A stretch of 23,320 nucleotides of DNA from Elysia marginata. Its lineage: Eukaryota > Mollusca > Gastropoda > Plakobranchidae. Positions 7,801 through 15,134 of this stretch are shown piece by piece (position 1 is the first letter of the stretch; every line of letters starts with the position of its first letter). Below the pieces are notes generated by a model. It was given only the letters and a program-made list of their open reading frames with translations, was not told the origin of the DNA and searched no databases. A program made the position numbers and the translations under genes. The stretch spans positions 909,253 to 932,572 of the forward strand of contig BMAT01005477.1 in assembly GCA_019649035.1 (NCBI GenBank). The letters run 5' to 3'.

Positions 7801-9008
7801 CCGTGAGTCCGTGGTCTGATCTGCGGATTTTTCGTGAGATTCTCCATGTGTCAGTGGTTTTCTCTGTATACTTTTGTAACCCGTGGCGAAAAACTTGTCC
7901 GTTCCGACCACGGATACACGGTGGCGGCCATTGCCTCATCAATCAGTAGGCAGAGAGTCATTCAGTGATGAAGGATGGCGTTTACTACAGTTTATTAGAC
8001 TTACCTGTACCTGAGTATACGATTGGACGAACTTGACCCCTGAACTTGGGAGATGAAAGAGCAGTATCACTTGAGCATGCCTCGATCTCATAACAGGTGT
8101 CCTTCACCTACCTGCTGGAGTGGAGGGATTTCAAGTCCCTGGTGCTGATTGCCTAGACCCAGAGTTGCGATTTGTCGATCGCATTTTACCAGACAACATT
8201 TTTCTTGTGTTTAAAATGCCGCTATTTGTAAACTACTGCACTGATTTACATATTCTATACATATTAATAAACTTATCAATGAAATATCTTAGGACTGAAC
8301 GGATCATAGGAAACGAAACAACAGACCTCAACTTTACGAACTTATATCTCGGCTTCTATGAACCGCACAATGTAAACAAAACCATGTGAAAGATCGGCAT
8401 TTTGTCTGATTTTCTGCTAGGTTTCATAGCAACCCGACAGTGATGCATTATAGTTAGCTAACTATAATATATCACCTCAGTCCAAAGGTATTTAGTAGGT
8501 CCAGTGATCGCATGATACTGAATACAACCGCAAAATGTATGTACCACGAAAAAGCTGCCTGCTTGTTCATGCCAGCGAGGCTCACTGCTTGTTCATGCCA
8601 ACGAGGCTGCCTTGTCGCGATGGATCTAAATCTAGATCTAGTCTAGATTATTCAGTAGTTAGATTGTAGAGCTAACCCGAACCGCATCTTGCTTAAGTTT
8701 AATGACACCAGATCTAGTAAACTTTGCATTTTAATCCAGATTTAGATTTATCCTATTAGATTAAAACACCCTACCATGGCCCACATCAAAAGGGTAGTGG
8801 ATAATGCTTTCACGTGCAAAAGCTGCTCATATCAGCCGACCTCCATCTTCAAAAGAAAATTGTAAATTTGTTTCTTTGAATGAAAACTTTGACTTATGCT
8901 CAAATTGTTGTGTTTTCACTTCTCAGCTCTCACAATGGAAAATATCACAGCCGTGTTACAAGAGTTGATGTGAAGTTGTATGCAGACAGTGATGAGCAGT
9001 GTTGTTGA
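1346..9008 (+). CDS. Bacterial-type chitobiase (beta-N-acetylhexosaminidase, GH20), 3' eight exons, 5' partial
   Basis: The spliced product of eight exons is about 451 residues and ends at TGA 9006-9008. It follows the Serratia marcescens/Vibrio chitobiase layout in order: the barrel strand with IEVIPEIDMPGHSHAA (exon 1), the catalytic HLGGDE (about residues 110-115), the AWQDG loop, a VYFWRN strand, a PDPEERG...RKVFSF stretch, the QGQIWTE strand, an ALAERAWH helix, then an Ig-like C-terminal domain. Family knowledge: GH20 enzymes remove terminal GlcNAc by substrate-assisted catalysis, using the Asp-Glu pair present here. Vertebrate HEXA/HEXB and typical insect hexosaminidases lack the PDPEERG-type insert and this C-terminal domain. 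All seven introns keep frame across GT/AG sites; phases in order are 0,0,0,0,1,2,2. The N-terminal sugar-binding and accessory domains and the signal peptide must lie upstream of the window. The GH20 call is near certain; the physiological role (digestion, or chitin remodelling in shell or radula) is inference. Confidence 0.93.
1482..2277 (+). other. Chitobiase intron 1 in window
   Basis: An AT-rich intron with a GT donor at 1482 and an AG acceptor at 2276-2277. It holds a SINE/LINE-tail-like element (2002-2166). Nothing else recognisable. Confidence 0.85.
2002..2166 (+). repeat. SINE/LINE-tail-like element with internally duplicated unit
   Basis: A unit beginning TGTACCTAAGTATG and containing GAAAGTATGTATGTAAAG occurs at 2002-2043 and again at 2069-2113. 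The second is followed by GTTGGAATAGGCGCTATATA and a (TTA)n tail. A GGCGCTATATAAA...(ATT)n ending is a common 3' end of invertebrate and fish SINEs and their partner LINEs. The tail direction suggests plus orientation. Confidence 0.6.
2278..2415 (+). CDS. Chitobiase exon 2
   Basis: Bounded by ctccag|GGG and AAG|gtaggt, 46 codons, phase 0 at both ends. It encodes a lysine-rich start (GKKKEAKQYLLSEPD), a stretch ending NSMNPGLES, and TYSFVDK. In bacterial chitobiases the matching position is the variable insertion after the MEARY segment, followed by the conserved 'LNPCLDSS..FVDKV' stretch. The bacterial-type spacing is kept in this exon. Confidence 0.9.
2416..3492 (+). other. Chitobiase intron 2
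   Basis: 1.08 kb of AT-rich DNA with T-runs. I see no repeat or gene in it. Confidence 0.8.
3493..3723 (+). CDS. Chitobiase exon 3, carries the catalytic Asp-Glu pair
   Basis: Bounded by aacag|GTT and ATA|gtaagt, 77 codons, phase 0. It encodes the H-L-G-G-D-E motif with Asp at 3559-3561 and Glu at 3562-3564, the polarising Asp and general-acid Glu of GH20. It ends with LGAWQDGI, matching the AWQDG strand of the family. Between them is a shortened loop (acidic, DSDEVDSMEDL) where bacterial enzymes carry a longer one. All key residues visible here are intact, so the enzyme is predicted to be active. Confidence 0.93.
3724..4045 (+). other. Chitobiase intron 3
   Basis: 322 bp between ATA|gtaagt and ccacag|GTG. 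It contains a short (TA)n run near 4012-4026 just upstream of the acceptor. Nothing else seen. Confidence 0.85.
4046..4177 (+). CDS. Chitobiase exon 4
   Basis: Bounded by ccacag|GTG and CAG|gtttgt, 44 codons, phase 0 at both ends. It encodes VVNKSEPYRRSKFPNTKV, then LVYFWRNVWEKCQAYDAHKL and ANEGYQ. The strand corresponds to the 'VNFWDTLYWGG...WANKGYEVV' barrel segment of Serratia chitobiase. The ANEGYQ codons run directly into VILAPGTHLYFD of the next exon. Confidence 0.9.
4178..5279 (+). other. Chitobiase intron 4
   Basis: 1.1 kb, AT-rich. It contains an (ATT)n microsatellite (4818-4882). It also has a small duplicated unit (GGACTTCTTAAACCT at about 5037-5051 and again at 5071-5085), each followed by a T-rich TATGT segment. 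No coding potential. Confidence 0.8.
4818..4882. repeat. (ATT)n microsatellite
   Basis: About 20 TTA/ATT triplets with one GTT interruption. The preceding 60 bp (GTGATATATTGTACCTTTGT...) may be the end of a SINE whose tail seeded the array, but this is not certain. Confidence 0.92.
5280..5523 (+). CDS. Chitobiase exon 5
   Basis: The acceptor is tttttcag|GTA and the donor AAAG|gtttga, so the exon ends in phase 1 and the glycine is split with the next exon. It encodes the 'LYFDHPHEPDPEERGLFWAC' stretch followed by RKVFSFMP. This matches the 'VYMDFPYEVNPDERGYYWGT' and 'RKVFSFAP' block diagnostic of bacterial chitobiases. The charged tail (residues around LKAIRESEDYTELKKPENV) is a lineage-specific loop. 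Reading through the donor would give a short alternative end at 5550-5552. Confidence 0.9.
5524..6404 (+). other. Chitobiase intron 5
   Basis: 881 bp of AT-rich DNA between AAAG|gtttga and tgctcag|GA, a phase-1 intron. No clear repeat or gene found. Confidence 0.8.
6405..6654 (+). CDS. Chitobiase exon 6
   Basis: The acceptor is tgctcag|GA and the donor AG|gtgaga, in at phase 1 and out at phase 2. It encodes GMQGQIWTEL, ICPRIIALAERAWH and IPYHIPPPGAR. The QIWTE strand carries the tryptophan and glutamate that line the GH20 subsite. The ALAERAWH helix and the final IPPPGAR match the end of the bacterial chitobiase barrel ('LSVAERSWH', 'YRLPVPGAR'). Confidence 0.92.
6655..7173 (+). other. Chitobiase intron 6
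   Basis: 519 bp, phase 2. AT-rich with short poly-A and poly-T runs. Nothing recognisable. Confidence 0.82.
7174..7317 (+). CDS. Chitobiase exon 7, C-terminal Ig-like domain
   Basis: The acceptor is aaccag|A and the donor AG|gtttgg, phase 2 at both ends. It encodes LTGDGHLEMCSCYPGLPLL, YSVDQGKSWLKYD and EVLVKS. These correspond to the small C-terminal beta domain of bacterial chitobiases ('LEANIALPGLGIEYSTDGGKQWQRYD', 'GEVQVRS'). Reading through the donor would stop at 7335. Confidence 0.88.
7763..7913. repeat. Cluster of CCGTGG hexamers
   Basis: Exact CCGTGG at 7763, 7782, 7809 and 7881, and its complement CCACGG at 7908. The last two face each other as a short inverted repeat with a 21-bp loop. 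Degenerate copies (CCGTGAG, TTCGTGAG, CAGTGG) lie between. The source element is unknown. Confidence 0.6.
8447..8468. repeat. 22-bp perfect palindrome
   Basis: The arm ATTATAGTTAG is followed at once by its exact complement with no loop. It may be a cruciform-prone site or the fused ends of an element. Confidence 0.9.
8559..8608. repeat. 24-bp tandem pair, 26-bp period
   Basis: Copies at 8559-8582 and 8585-8608 begin CTGCTTGTTCATGCCA and differ at one base (G to A). Confidence 0.9.
8629..8649. repeat. TCTAGA inverted repeat
   Basis: Arms AATCTAGA (8629-8636) and TCTAGATT (8642-8649) around a 5-base loop. AGATCTAG occurs again near 8709. Confidence 0.7.
8927..9008 (+). CDS. Chitobiase exon 8 (terminal)
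   Basis: The acceptor is cttctcag|C; it joins the split serine codon and reads SHNGKYHSRVTRVDVKLYAD, then SDEQCC and the TGA at 9006-9008. The NGKYHSR strand matches 'PDGKRYSRA' at the end of Serratia chitobiase, so the protein ends where the bacterial family ends. The paired cysteines at the C-terminus are not part of the bacterial pattern; a second Cys pair (MCSCY) lies in exon 7. Confidence 0.87.
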
Positions 9009-9902
9009 TAGATGACAGTATAAGCAAGATTTCTCAGCAAATTTTTGATACTTTGTTCTTGCCACACATTTTTCAAACGGATGAGGCTTTAAGATTTGGT
9101 TATGTTATATTTGTGTCCAATTCCTAATTGTGTCGTGTCTTAAGTCATACCCTAAATCTTCAACAGAATCTTGACAAACAAAAAAAATTGTACTTATAGT
9201 CTTGCCAAGCTGTTGACTTGTGAAGTCAGAGTAAGGTTGAAGTTTGTGTTTATAAGATGAGCGATGGTTTATTTCCTTGTTTTTTCACCATAAGATGGTC
9301 TATGATTTTTAAAAACCATTTAAGCACAACTTTATCTAAAACTGTTTGTTGATTTGACAAATGACAGTATCACCTCTGCAAATGAAATTTTAAAATTTCT
9401 TGATTAAACTTAAATTTTATTATAGAGTACTTAGAAGTGTGTACATTGTCAGCTTTACTGTAATTATTGTGGAGATGTAAACACTGGCTTACTCTAAGAG
9501 TCCAATGAAAGTGCAAAAACCAAGTTTTGGTAAAACAATTTTCAATTTGGGAGTGTTATCAGTCTTTTGTCTTTAGCACATTCTAAGGCCAGGCATTGTG
9601 TTGTAAAAGTAAATCAAAATGTATTTCTGGAATGAGGTATAAACTCCAGGCTCTTTCAAACCTTCAAAATCACATGGTACTTAAAAGGCTGCTTTAAAAA
9701 TATAAAGTGAATGACTCACTTAAAAAGAAATGAAAATGACTGGAATTTTTTTATTACATAGAAATTTACAAAAGATTATCTTATTTGAGAAACAAAATCA
9801 ATGCTTCGATATTATATCAATTTTTAACATTACCCCTGACACATATTGGGTGTTCTTCTACATTTTTTTTCTAATTCGATTTGAAAAAGACCTTGTAATG
9901 AC

Positions 9903-10376
9903 TTAACTCTCTTCCTTCCTCTTCTATATATTTCGATCACCAGCAATCGATGAAGTCATCAGTGAATAAATTAACTATTTGTCATTGAATGGAAGCAGAA
10001 ATCTATTTCTTATGAATTATAAAAGCTAAATGTACCCTCATAAATCAACAGAAACATTTTAAGATTTTTTTAAGTTAAAAAATTTGATTTAGACCAAGGC
10101 AAAGTGTTTTTTTTTTCTTTCATAATGATTTTTTTTTCATTGTCCGATTTTATGGTGTGAAAAGTATTTTTAGTAATGAAAGTGGGTCAAATTGTGAAAT
10201 ATGATGTGGTATAATGATAAAAAAACATTTGACAAGAAAGCCTATTCATTTGCCATCAAAACGGTATATGACGCTTAGGACTCTCAACAGTTGCACTTGC
10301 TAAAAGCTGCTAAACAAAAATAAGTTTCTCACATTTATATTCAACTCCTAAAATAGTAGGGAAGGAAGAGAGTTAA
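9903..10376. mobile_element. Candidate piggyBac-like non-autonomous element (TTAA-flanked MITE)
   Basis: TTAA at 9903-9906 is followed by CTCTCTTCCTTCC. At the right end the exact complement GGAAGGAAGAGAG precedes TTAA at 10373-10376. With one flanking base on each side the inverted repeat is 18 bp and perfect (9902-9919 and 10360-10377). TTAA target-site duplication is the hallmark of the piggyBac superfamily. The 470-bp interior is AT-rich with no transposase, so it would be non-autonomous. Confidence 0.6.
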
Positions 10377-11002
10377 GCATTCCATTTACCTCTCTGCAGC
10401 TTGTAGATAAATGTGGTCTGATGACTTTCAGTCTTCTATTATTTGTGGATTGTATTTGTAAGGATAAGTTTTTAAAAAAAATGGATATGGCCTGCTGTCA
10501 TCGGTTTGAATAATTAATGGTAATTGGTAACCTTTACACAACCTTGTCTTACTGTGCTTGGTTCACCTTTACAATCATAATTATTTACTTGTAATCACAG
10601 TGTCCTTAAAATTATGCTCTCTGCCTTCTCACCTATGTATATGTCTCAACATAACATTTTGCAGATCTTCAGCCTTTAAATCCTGTGCAGCATCTTAATA
10701 TTTTGCTCTTTATGTCTTAACCTGTACCTCTTTTAGACACAGCACAGATATTATTAGTAAGAGTAACTTGAAAAGAATAGCTTTTGTTAGAAATAATCGA
10801 AATATAGTGTATATAGGAATTGGAAATGCTGTTAACGCAAGTGTCAAATTTTAAAGTTATGACTAGGTTTGTAGAAAGACAATGGAGAGTACAGGTTTCA
10901 AAATTTACCGTTAGGGTGGGGGAAGAGAAAAGATTAGATATTTGCACAAAAGGGCTGGTTTCTGAAGTGACACATTTTATCAGCAATTTCTTGAAAGTTT
11001 TC

Positions 11003-11160
11003 AGTAGTGCCTTTTTATGTTAAGTCAACTTGACAAGACTGAAGAAAAAAATGGGATGTCATTTTTTTTTAAGAAGTGATTTCAACCTTTACATGTTAAA
11101 AAATATGAAGTTAAAAGAGGATTGTCAAAATGAGTTGACTTTTAACTGGATTTCACTGTA
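11003..11160. mobile_element. Possible short fold-back element
   Basis: AAGTCAACTTGACAA (11022-11036) is matched in inverted orientation by TTGTCAAAATGAGTTGACTT (11122-11141). The right border ends TTTCACTGTA, the reverse of TACAGTGAAA, a common Tc1-type end. The left border is degraded (AGTAGTGCC). Confidence 0.35.
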
Positions 11161-11917
11161 TACAATTGATATCGGTAGTCTTTAAGTTTAGTTATTTTTT
11201 TTTGTAAGTAAATGATTTGTTTCATTGTGCCCCAAATGTGACCACCTTTTGCTTGATATTAAAATAAAAATGATTTAAAAAATAAAAGTACCATATTTTT
11301 CTTGCATTTTATTCTTATTGGCTTTTGTTTTTGTTTTATTCATTATGTATCCCTAACTGGTCCACCTTCTAATTCATACAGTAGTTCTCAACTATAGCTG
11401 TACTTGCTAAAGCAGAACTATGGGGAATCCCCTTTGTTCTCTATACCTGTCTATTACCTGTGCATTGGTTAATGGGGCAAGAACAGGCCTGAACAATCAT
11501 ACAACGAGAGGAATAGTGCGAGTGTTAGATGAATAAGATTAAGAATTCAAGTAACTTTTTTGTAAACACAGTGGGCAAGTCTGCATAAGACAGTGAGTAG
11601 ACTCATTGTGGATTTGACCTGCTGTCGCACTGCCTTGTGCCAGTCAGTGCAAGTTTCGCACATGTTTTAGTGTCACTAGCTCACAAGTCAATAAGCATTA
11701 CTGCTGGGTTGTTGATTTGAAACGTGCTATAGATCAACAATGCACTGATAAAGGATGCAGGGTATAGATCATTAATATAATTCAATACTGGGTCCCTGTT
11801 ATGAAATGACAACTACTATTATCTCTCTCTTCATCGCCAATGCCAGTAAGCCACTAGCAGGAGCATACTGCACTGCACTGTGTTCTACAAGGGACGTAGC
11901 TACTGGGAGGGTGGGGT

Positions 11918-12060
11918 GTTTTGAACCGACGACCCATCAGTGACCGCCTACTCAGTGCACTAGCCCTTAAGAATTTAATAGATCATACGATCTGAATGAC
12001 TTTTATGATCTGTTCAAATATTATGATCTTATAATTCTAAGAGCTAGTGTACTGAGTAAG
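11918..12060. repeat. tRNA-like (SINE-head) sequences in inverted arrangement
   Basis: On the minus strand, TAGTGCACTGAGTAGG (11962-11947) resembles a Pol III A box. GGTTCAAAAC (11927-11918), 35 bases from its start, resembles a B box. A second A-box-like copy (TAGTGTACTGAGTAAG, 12045-12060) lies on the plus strand. The arms 11948-11975 and 12033-12060 thus form an imperfect inverted repeat around a loop rich in GATC. It is consistent with two facing SINE heads, not with a functional tRNA. Confidence 0.45.
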
Positions 12061-12686
12061 ATCAGGAATGGGCATTCAGGATTTTTTTCTATTTTGAATT
12101 AGAAAAATCCCGATCTGAACATACACTACTCATGTGAGAACAAAAATTCTTGCTATTCATTAATTATGGAAAAGCAGATCTTACTGCTGTATTGACTTTA
12201 ATTCTACTGTTTATGTGAATTTGAATCAGCCAACTTAGAAATAGTAAATAGCTAAAGCTATGTTTTATAATGTTACATAATACAATCCCGGACCTCATGA
12301 TATTCTTTTCTCAAGTAGGGCCTATCCTTGGTAGGATGAACTAGATCTATCTAGAACGTGATCAGAGGCATGTTAGGTAAGCTTGCTTCGTCTAGACTTC
12401 ATTCTTATCGCTTATTCAACATTCCATCTTGCATCGCCAGAAATTTGTTTTCTATTTCGTGTTGTTTGACTTCCCTGGAAGTGAGTTGTAAGTTTATGCA
12501 AAAGAATTTTTAATTACCTGAATAAATTAATACAACATACATGTACTTTTGCAAAATTTTATTGCTCACTGATAACAACATGCTAATGAAAATCAGTTGC
12601 TTTCTCTAACAGTATCATATAATTTTTTTCAAATTATCTTTGGTCTTTTTTTGCACTATTATAATCAATCTTTCTTTTTCAGGGAA

Positions 12687-12713
12687 GGGGGGGGNNNNNN
12701 NNNNNGGGGGGGG
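12687..12713. other. Assembly gap inside a poly-G run
   Basis: Eight G, then 11 N (12695-12705), then eight G. The gap size may be an estimate or placeholder. No coding feature touches it. Confidence 0.97.
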
Positions 12714-14924
12714 AGATATATAATTGATGTAGAATTCAGATCAGTGTTGTAACACCCATACCCTCTGTGCATTGAATCTTACAAGACATCAATGATACGA
12801 ATCTCGACCCAGCTGTTGTGCGCATTGTATAGGGCTACTAGGGGAAGGGAGAGTGGTGCTGATTGCAGCACTGTGACTAATTGACCTGTACAGTGAGAGG
12901 AGGCACTGTGTGCCTAGAGCAAGATGATACAGGTTACAATATCTAACTCCAAGCTTATACCATCACTAAATTGATGTGAATAGAGAGGAGAGGGAAGGTA
13001 TGAAGAGAGTCACATTATTATATGGAGAGAAATTTAAAAATTTATTCCAGATTCTTCATCACCACCAAATTCTCCTGCGATTTTGTACAAAACACACATA
13101 TTTTTTTTTAAAACAATGTAAATAGCTAAAATTGGCACAGTAAAATTCATACTACGTGAGGGTACCATTGTAAGAAAATGGAAAAAGCTTGTGCTATTGA
13201 AGGACGCCAGACAATGACATACAATGTTGAGAACATCAGCTAAGCCTAGAATTTTTTTTTTAATTTTTTGTTTAATTTTGACTCTGTAGCAATGTGGGTG
13301 TTACCTACGACACAAAATTTCCATTGCCAATGCCAGTGGCATTTTTGGTTTAAATGGGTTTTTTTTCATTTTTCATGAAATATCTGTTCTTTAGGTCAGA
13401 TGGTTGAATATTCTTTCTGAGATAAATTTAAATTGAATTTTCTTTGATTATTCAAAGTCAATTTGTAGAAGATAAATTGAAAAATCTTTCCTGCTCTACT
13501 CTTTCTGTCAACACAAGTGTCATACCCAGCAAATGCTAGTACCACCTTGTACTAACCTGTATCTGAACATTGATGACAACATTGCTCTTTCATTGTTTAT
13601 TGTCCATGTGGCTTTAATAATTTCATAAAGGTATAAAAAAAATATTATAAGCAACCCTGTTTAAGATTAAGATACATTTACATATTACGAAAATAGAAGA
13701 ACAAATTCATTTAGTTTGAACATAAAAATTTTACTCAAATATATGTTGTACAAGACCTACATGAACACATTCACACATCAGCGTACATACAATTGTCACC
13801 AACTCATAATGATCACAAGAAAGAATGGAGAGAAAAGAAATGGAAAAAAAATTAACTATGAGATCTTATAGGTTGCAGAAAGAAAATGTTAATCTAACTT
13901 TGATCGAAAAATTTGTGAAAAAAATTAGGGACACAATGCTTCAAATTTTTACTTTATACTGACATGCTTTTTTGCTTTATGAAAAAAAGAAACGTCATAG
14001 CAGACATAATGTCCAAAAAGCAGTTTAAGGTAGCTGTTTTTGGGCAGGTAACAAGAATAAAACTTATACTCTAAAGATTGTTGTTTTAAAATTTCAAAAC
14101 CCAAATCACACACATAGGTATTCAGAAAAGCAGCATTATTTTTCTGATGACGACCATACAAGTCAAGACATGGCAAAGTTAACTTGAAACCATTATTTTT
14201 TTCATATCTTCAAATCAAAACTAATTCTCTTGGCAAAGCCAGAACATGATGAATAAGGCTACATTAAAAACTGTGATGGGAACAAACTTGCACTTCTAGT
14301 TCTAAGAGAGACTAGTGGGGATGACCTTGATGATGAGCAAAAATCAAAATAAGGAAGAACAAACTTTTCCTCCTATGTACAACATACCTTTTGAACAGCG
14401 AAAAATGTGTGTTTACAATAAATAAAGAATTGATCACTAAAATTCTCAATAAATAGGGACAGTCTAAAAATTTATATTTTTGTTAGTATCAGAAAACTAA
14501 ATTTAAAAAAAAACATTTAATCAGACAAAAATATTATTTACAATATAATAGTGAAAGACATGGTACAATTAGCTTTTAGTAAAACATGACTAGTATATTC
14601 ATTATATCTTTAATTCACTTGAATTTATCATGATCAAGAAGAAAGAACATGAGATTCTAGATTCCTCAAGTAATAAAATACTAATTCTACTAATACTATA
14701 GCCATAGGCTCAATTCTTTTTTTTTAATTTGCGTTTCCTTAATTTCCAGGCCAAGTTTAGATGTGTATGGTGAACTTTTTCCTGTGTTTAGGGATATTTT
14801 GGATTTGTCTCCAATGGGCTTATTATGGAAAATTTTCAGGGGATTGAATTTAGGCTTTCACATAAATGTTCAAAAAAGCTAAATGGAAATTTCAGGGAGA
14901 CATTCTAATTTTCACACAAAAAAG

Positions 14925-15134
14925 CTATAGACCCTCATCGCCCGAGCTGTTGTCGCCAAATGTTTCCTCAGCACCAAGAATGTTCAGGTTGTCAGATCTC
15001 TTAGTGCGTTGAGCTTGAGCTGCCGCCATCTTTGCAAGCTCTTGGGTGAAGCTAGAGTCATGCTTAGGGGAGGGTGGTGGTGTTTTGTCACGAACTAGAA
15101 TACTTTGAAGGTCAATATCTTTCTGTCGAATCAC
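14925..15134 (-). CDS. Unidentified gene, terminal exon
   Basis: The acceptor is gtgtcag|GTG after a T-rich tract, in phase 0. It encodes 69 residues: VIRQKDIDLQSILVRDKTPP, PSPKHDSSFTQELAKMAAA, then an acidic tail NSSGDEGL and TAG. The join DSEIE|VIRQKDIDLQ reads as one continuous polar helix. The TPPPSP stretch is a candidate proline-directed phosphorylation or SH3/WW site (inference). Confidence 0.82.
   Translation of the reverse strand: MIRQKDIDLQSILVRDKTPPPSPKHDSSFTQELAKMAAAQAQRTKRSDNLNILGAEETFGDNSSGDEGL

Larger units (their letters stand above)
7318..8926 (+). other. Chitobiase intron 7, compositionally mixed and rich in short repeats
   Basis: The longest intron of the gene (1.6 kb), phase 2. 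Roughly 7660-8640 is visibly less AT-rich than the rest. It holds a cluster of CCGTGG hexamers, a 22-bp perfect palindrome, a 24-bp near-perfect tandem pair and an XbaI-like TCTAGA hairpin. This looks like inserted repeat DNA; I recognise no transposase. Open frames across it (about 8120-8389 plus, 7667-7942 minus) lack family motifs. Confidence 0.65.
9009..14924. other. Convergent intergenic region with both 3' UTRs
   Basis: 5.9 kb between the stops of two tail-to-tail genes. It is AT-rich and without a credible gene. It holds a TTAA-flanked inverted-repeat element (9903-10376), a short fold-back element (about 11003-11160), a tRNA-like inverted structure (11918-12060) and an assembly gap (12695-12705). 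AATAAA occurs at 9965-9970 (inside the TTAA element) and near 11263 on the plus strand, and TTTATT at several places for the minus gene. I cannot choose a poly(A) site. Confidence 0.65.

Noticed and set aside
7667-7942. Minus-strand frame of 91 codons over the CCGTGG cluster
   Set aside because: No family motif; openness is explained by the repeat composition. Kept only as a repeat cluster.
8120-8389. Plus-strand frame of 89 codons in intron 7
   Set aside because: No motif, lies between in-frame exons 7 and 8 whose phases already match, and would break the C-terminal domain.
11918-11962. A functional tRNA gene
   Set aside because: The box spacing is short and no acceptor, anticodon and T stems fold together by eye; a SINE-like relic is more likely.
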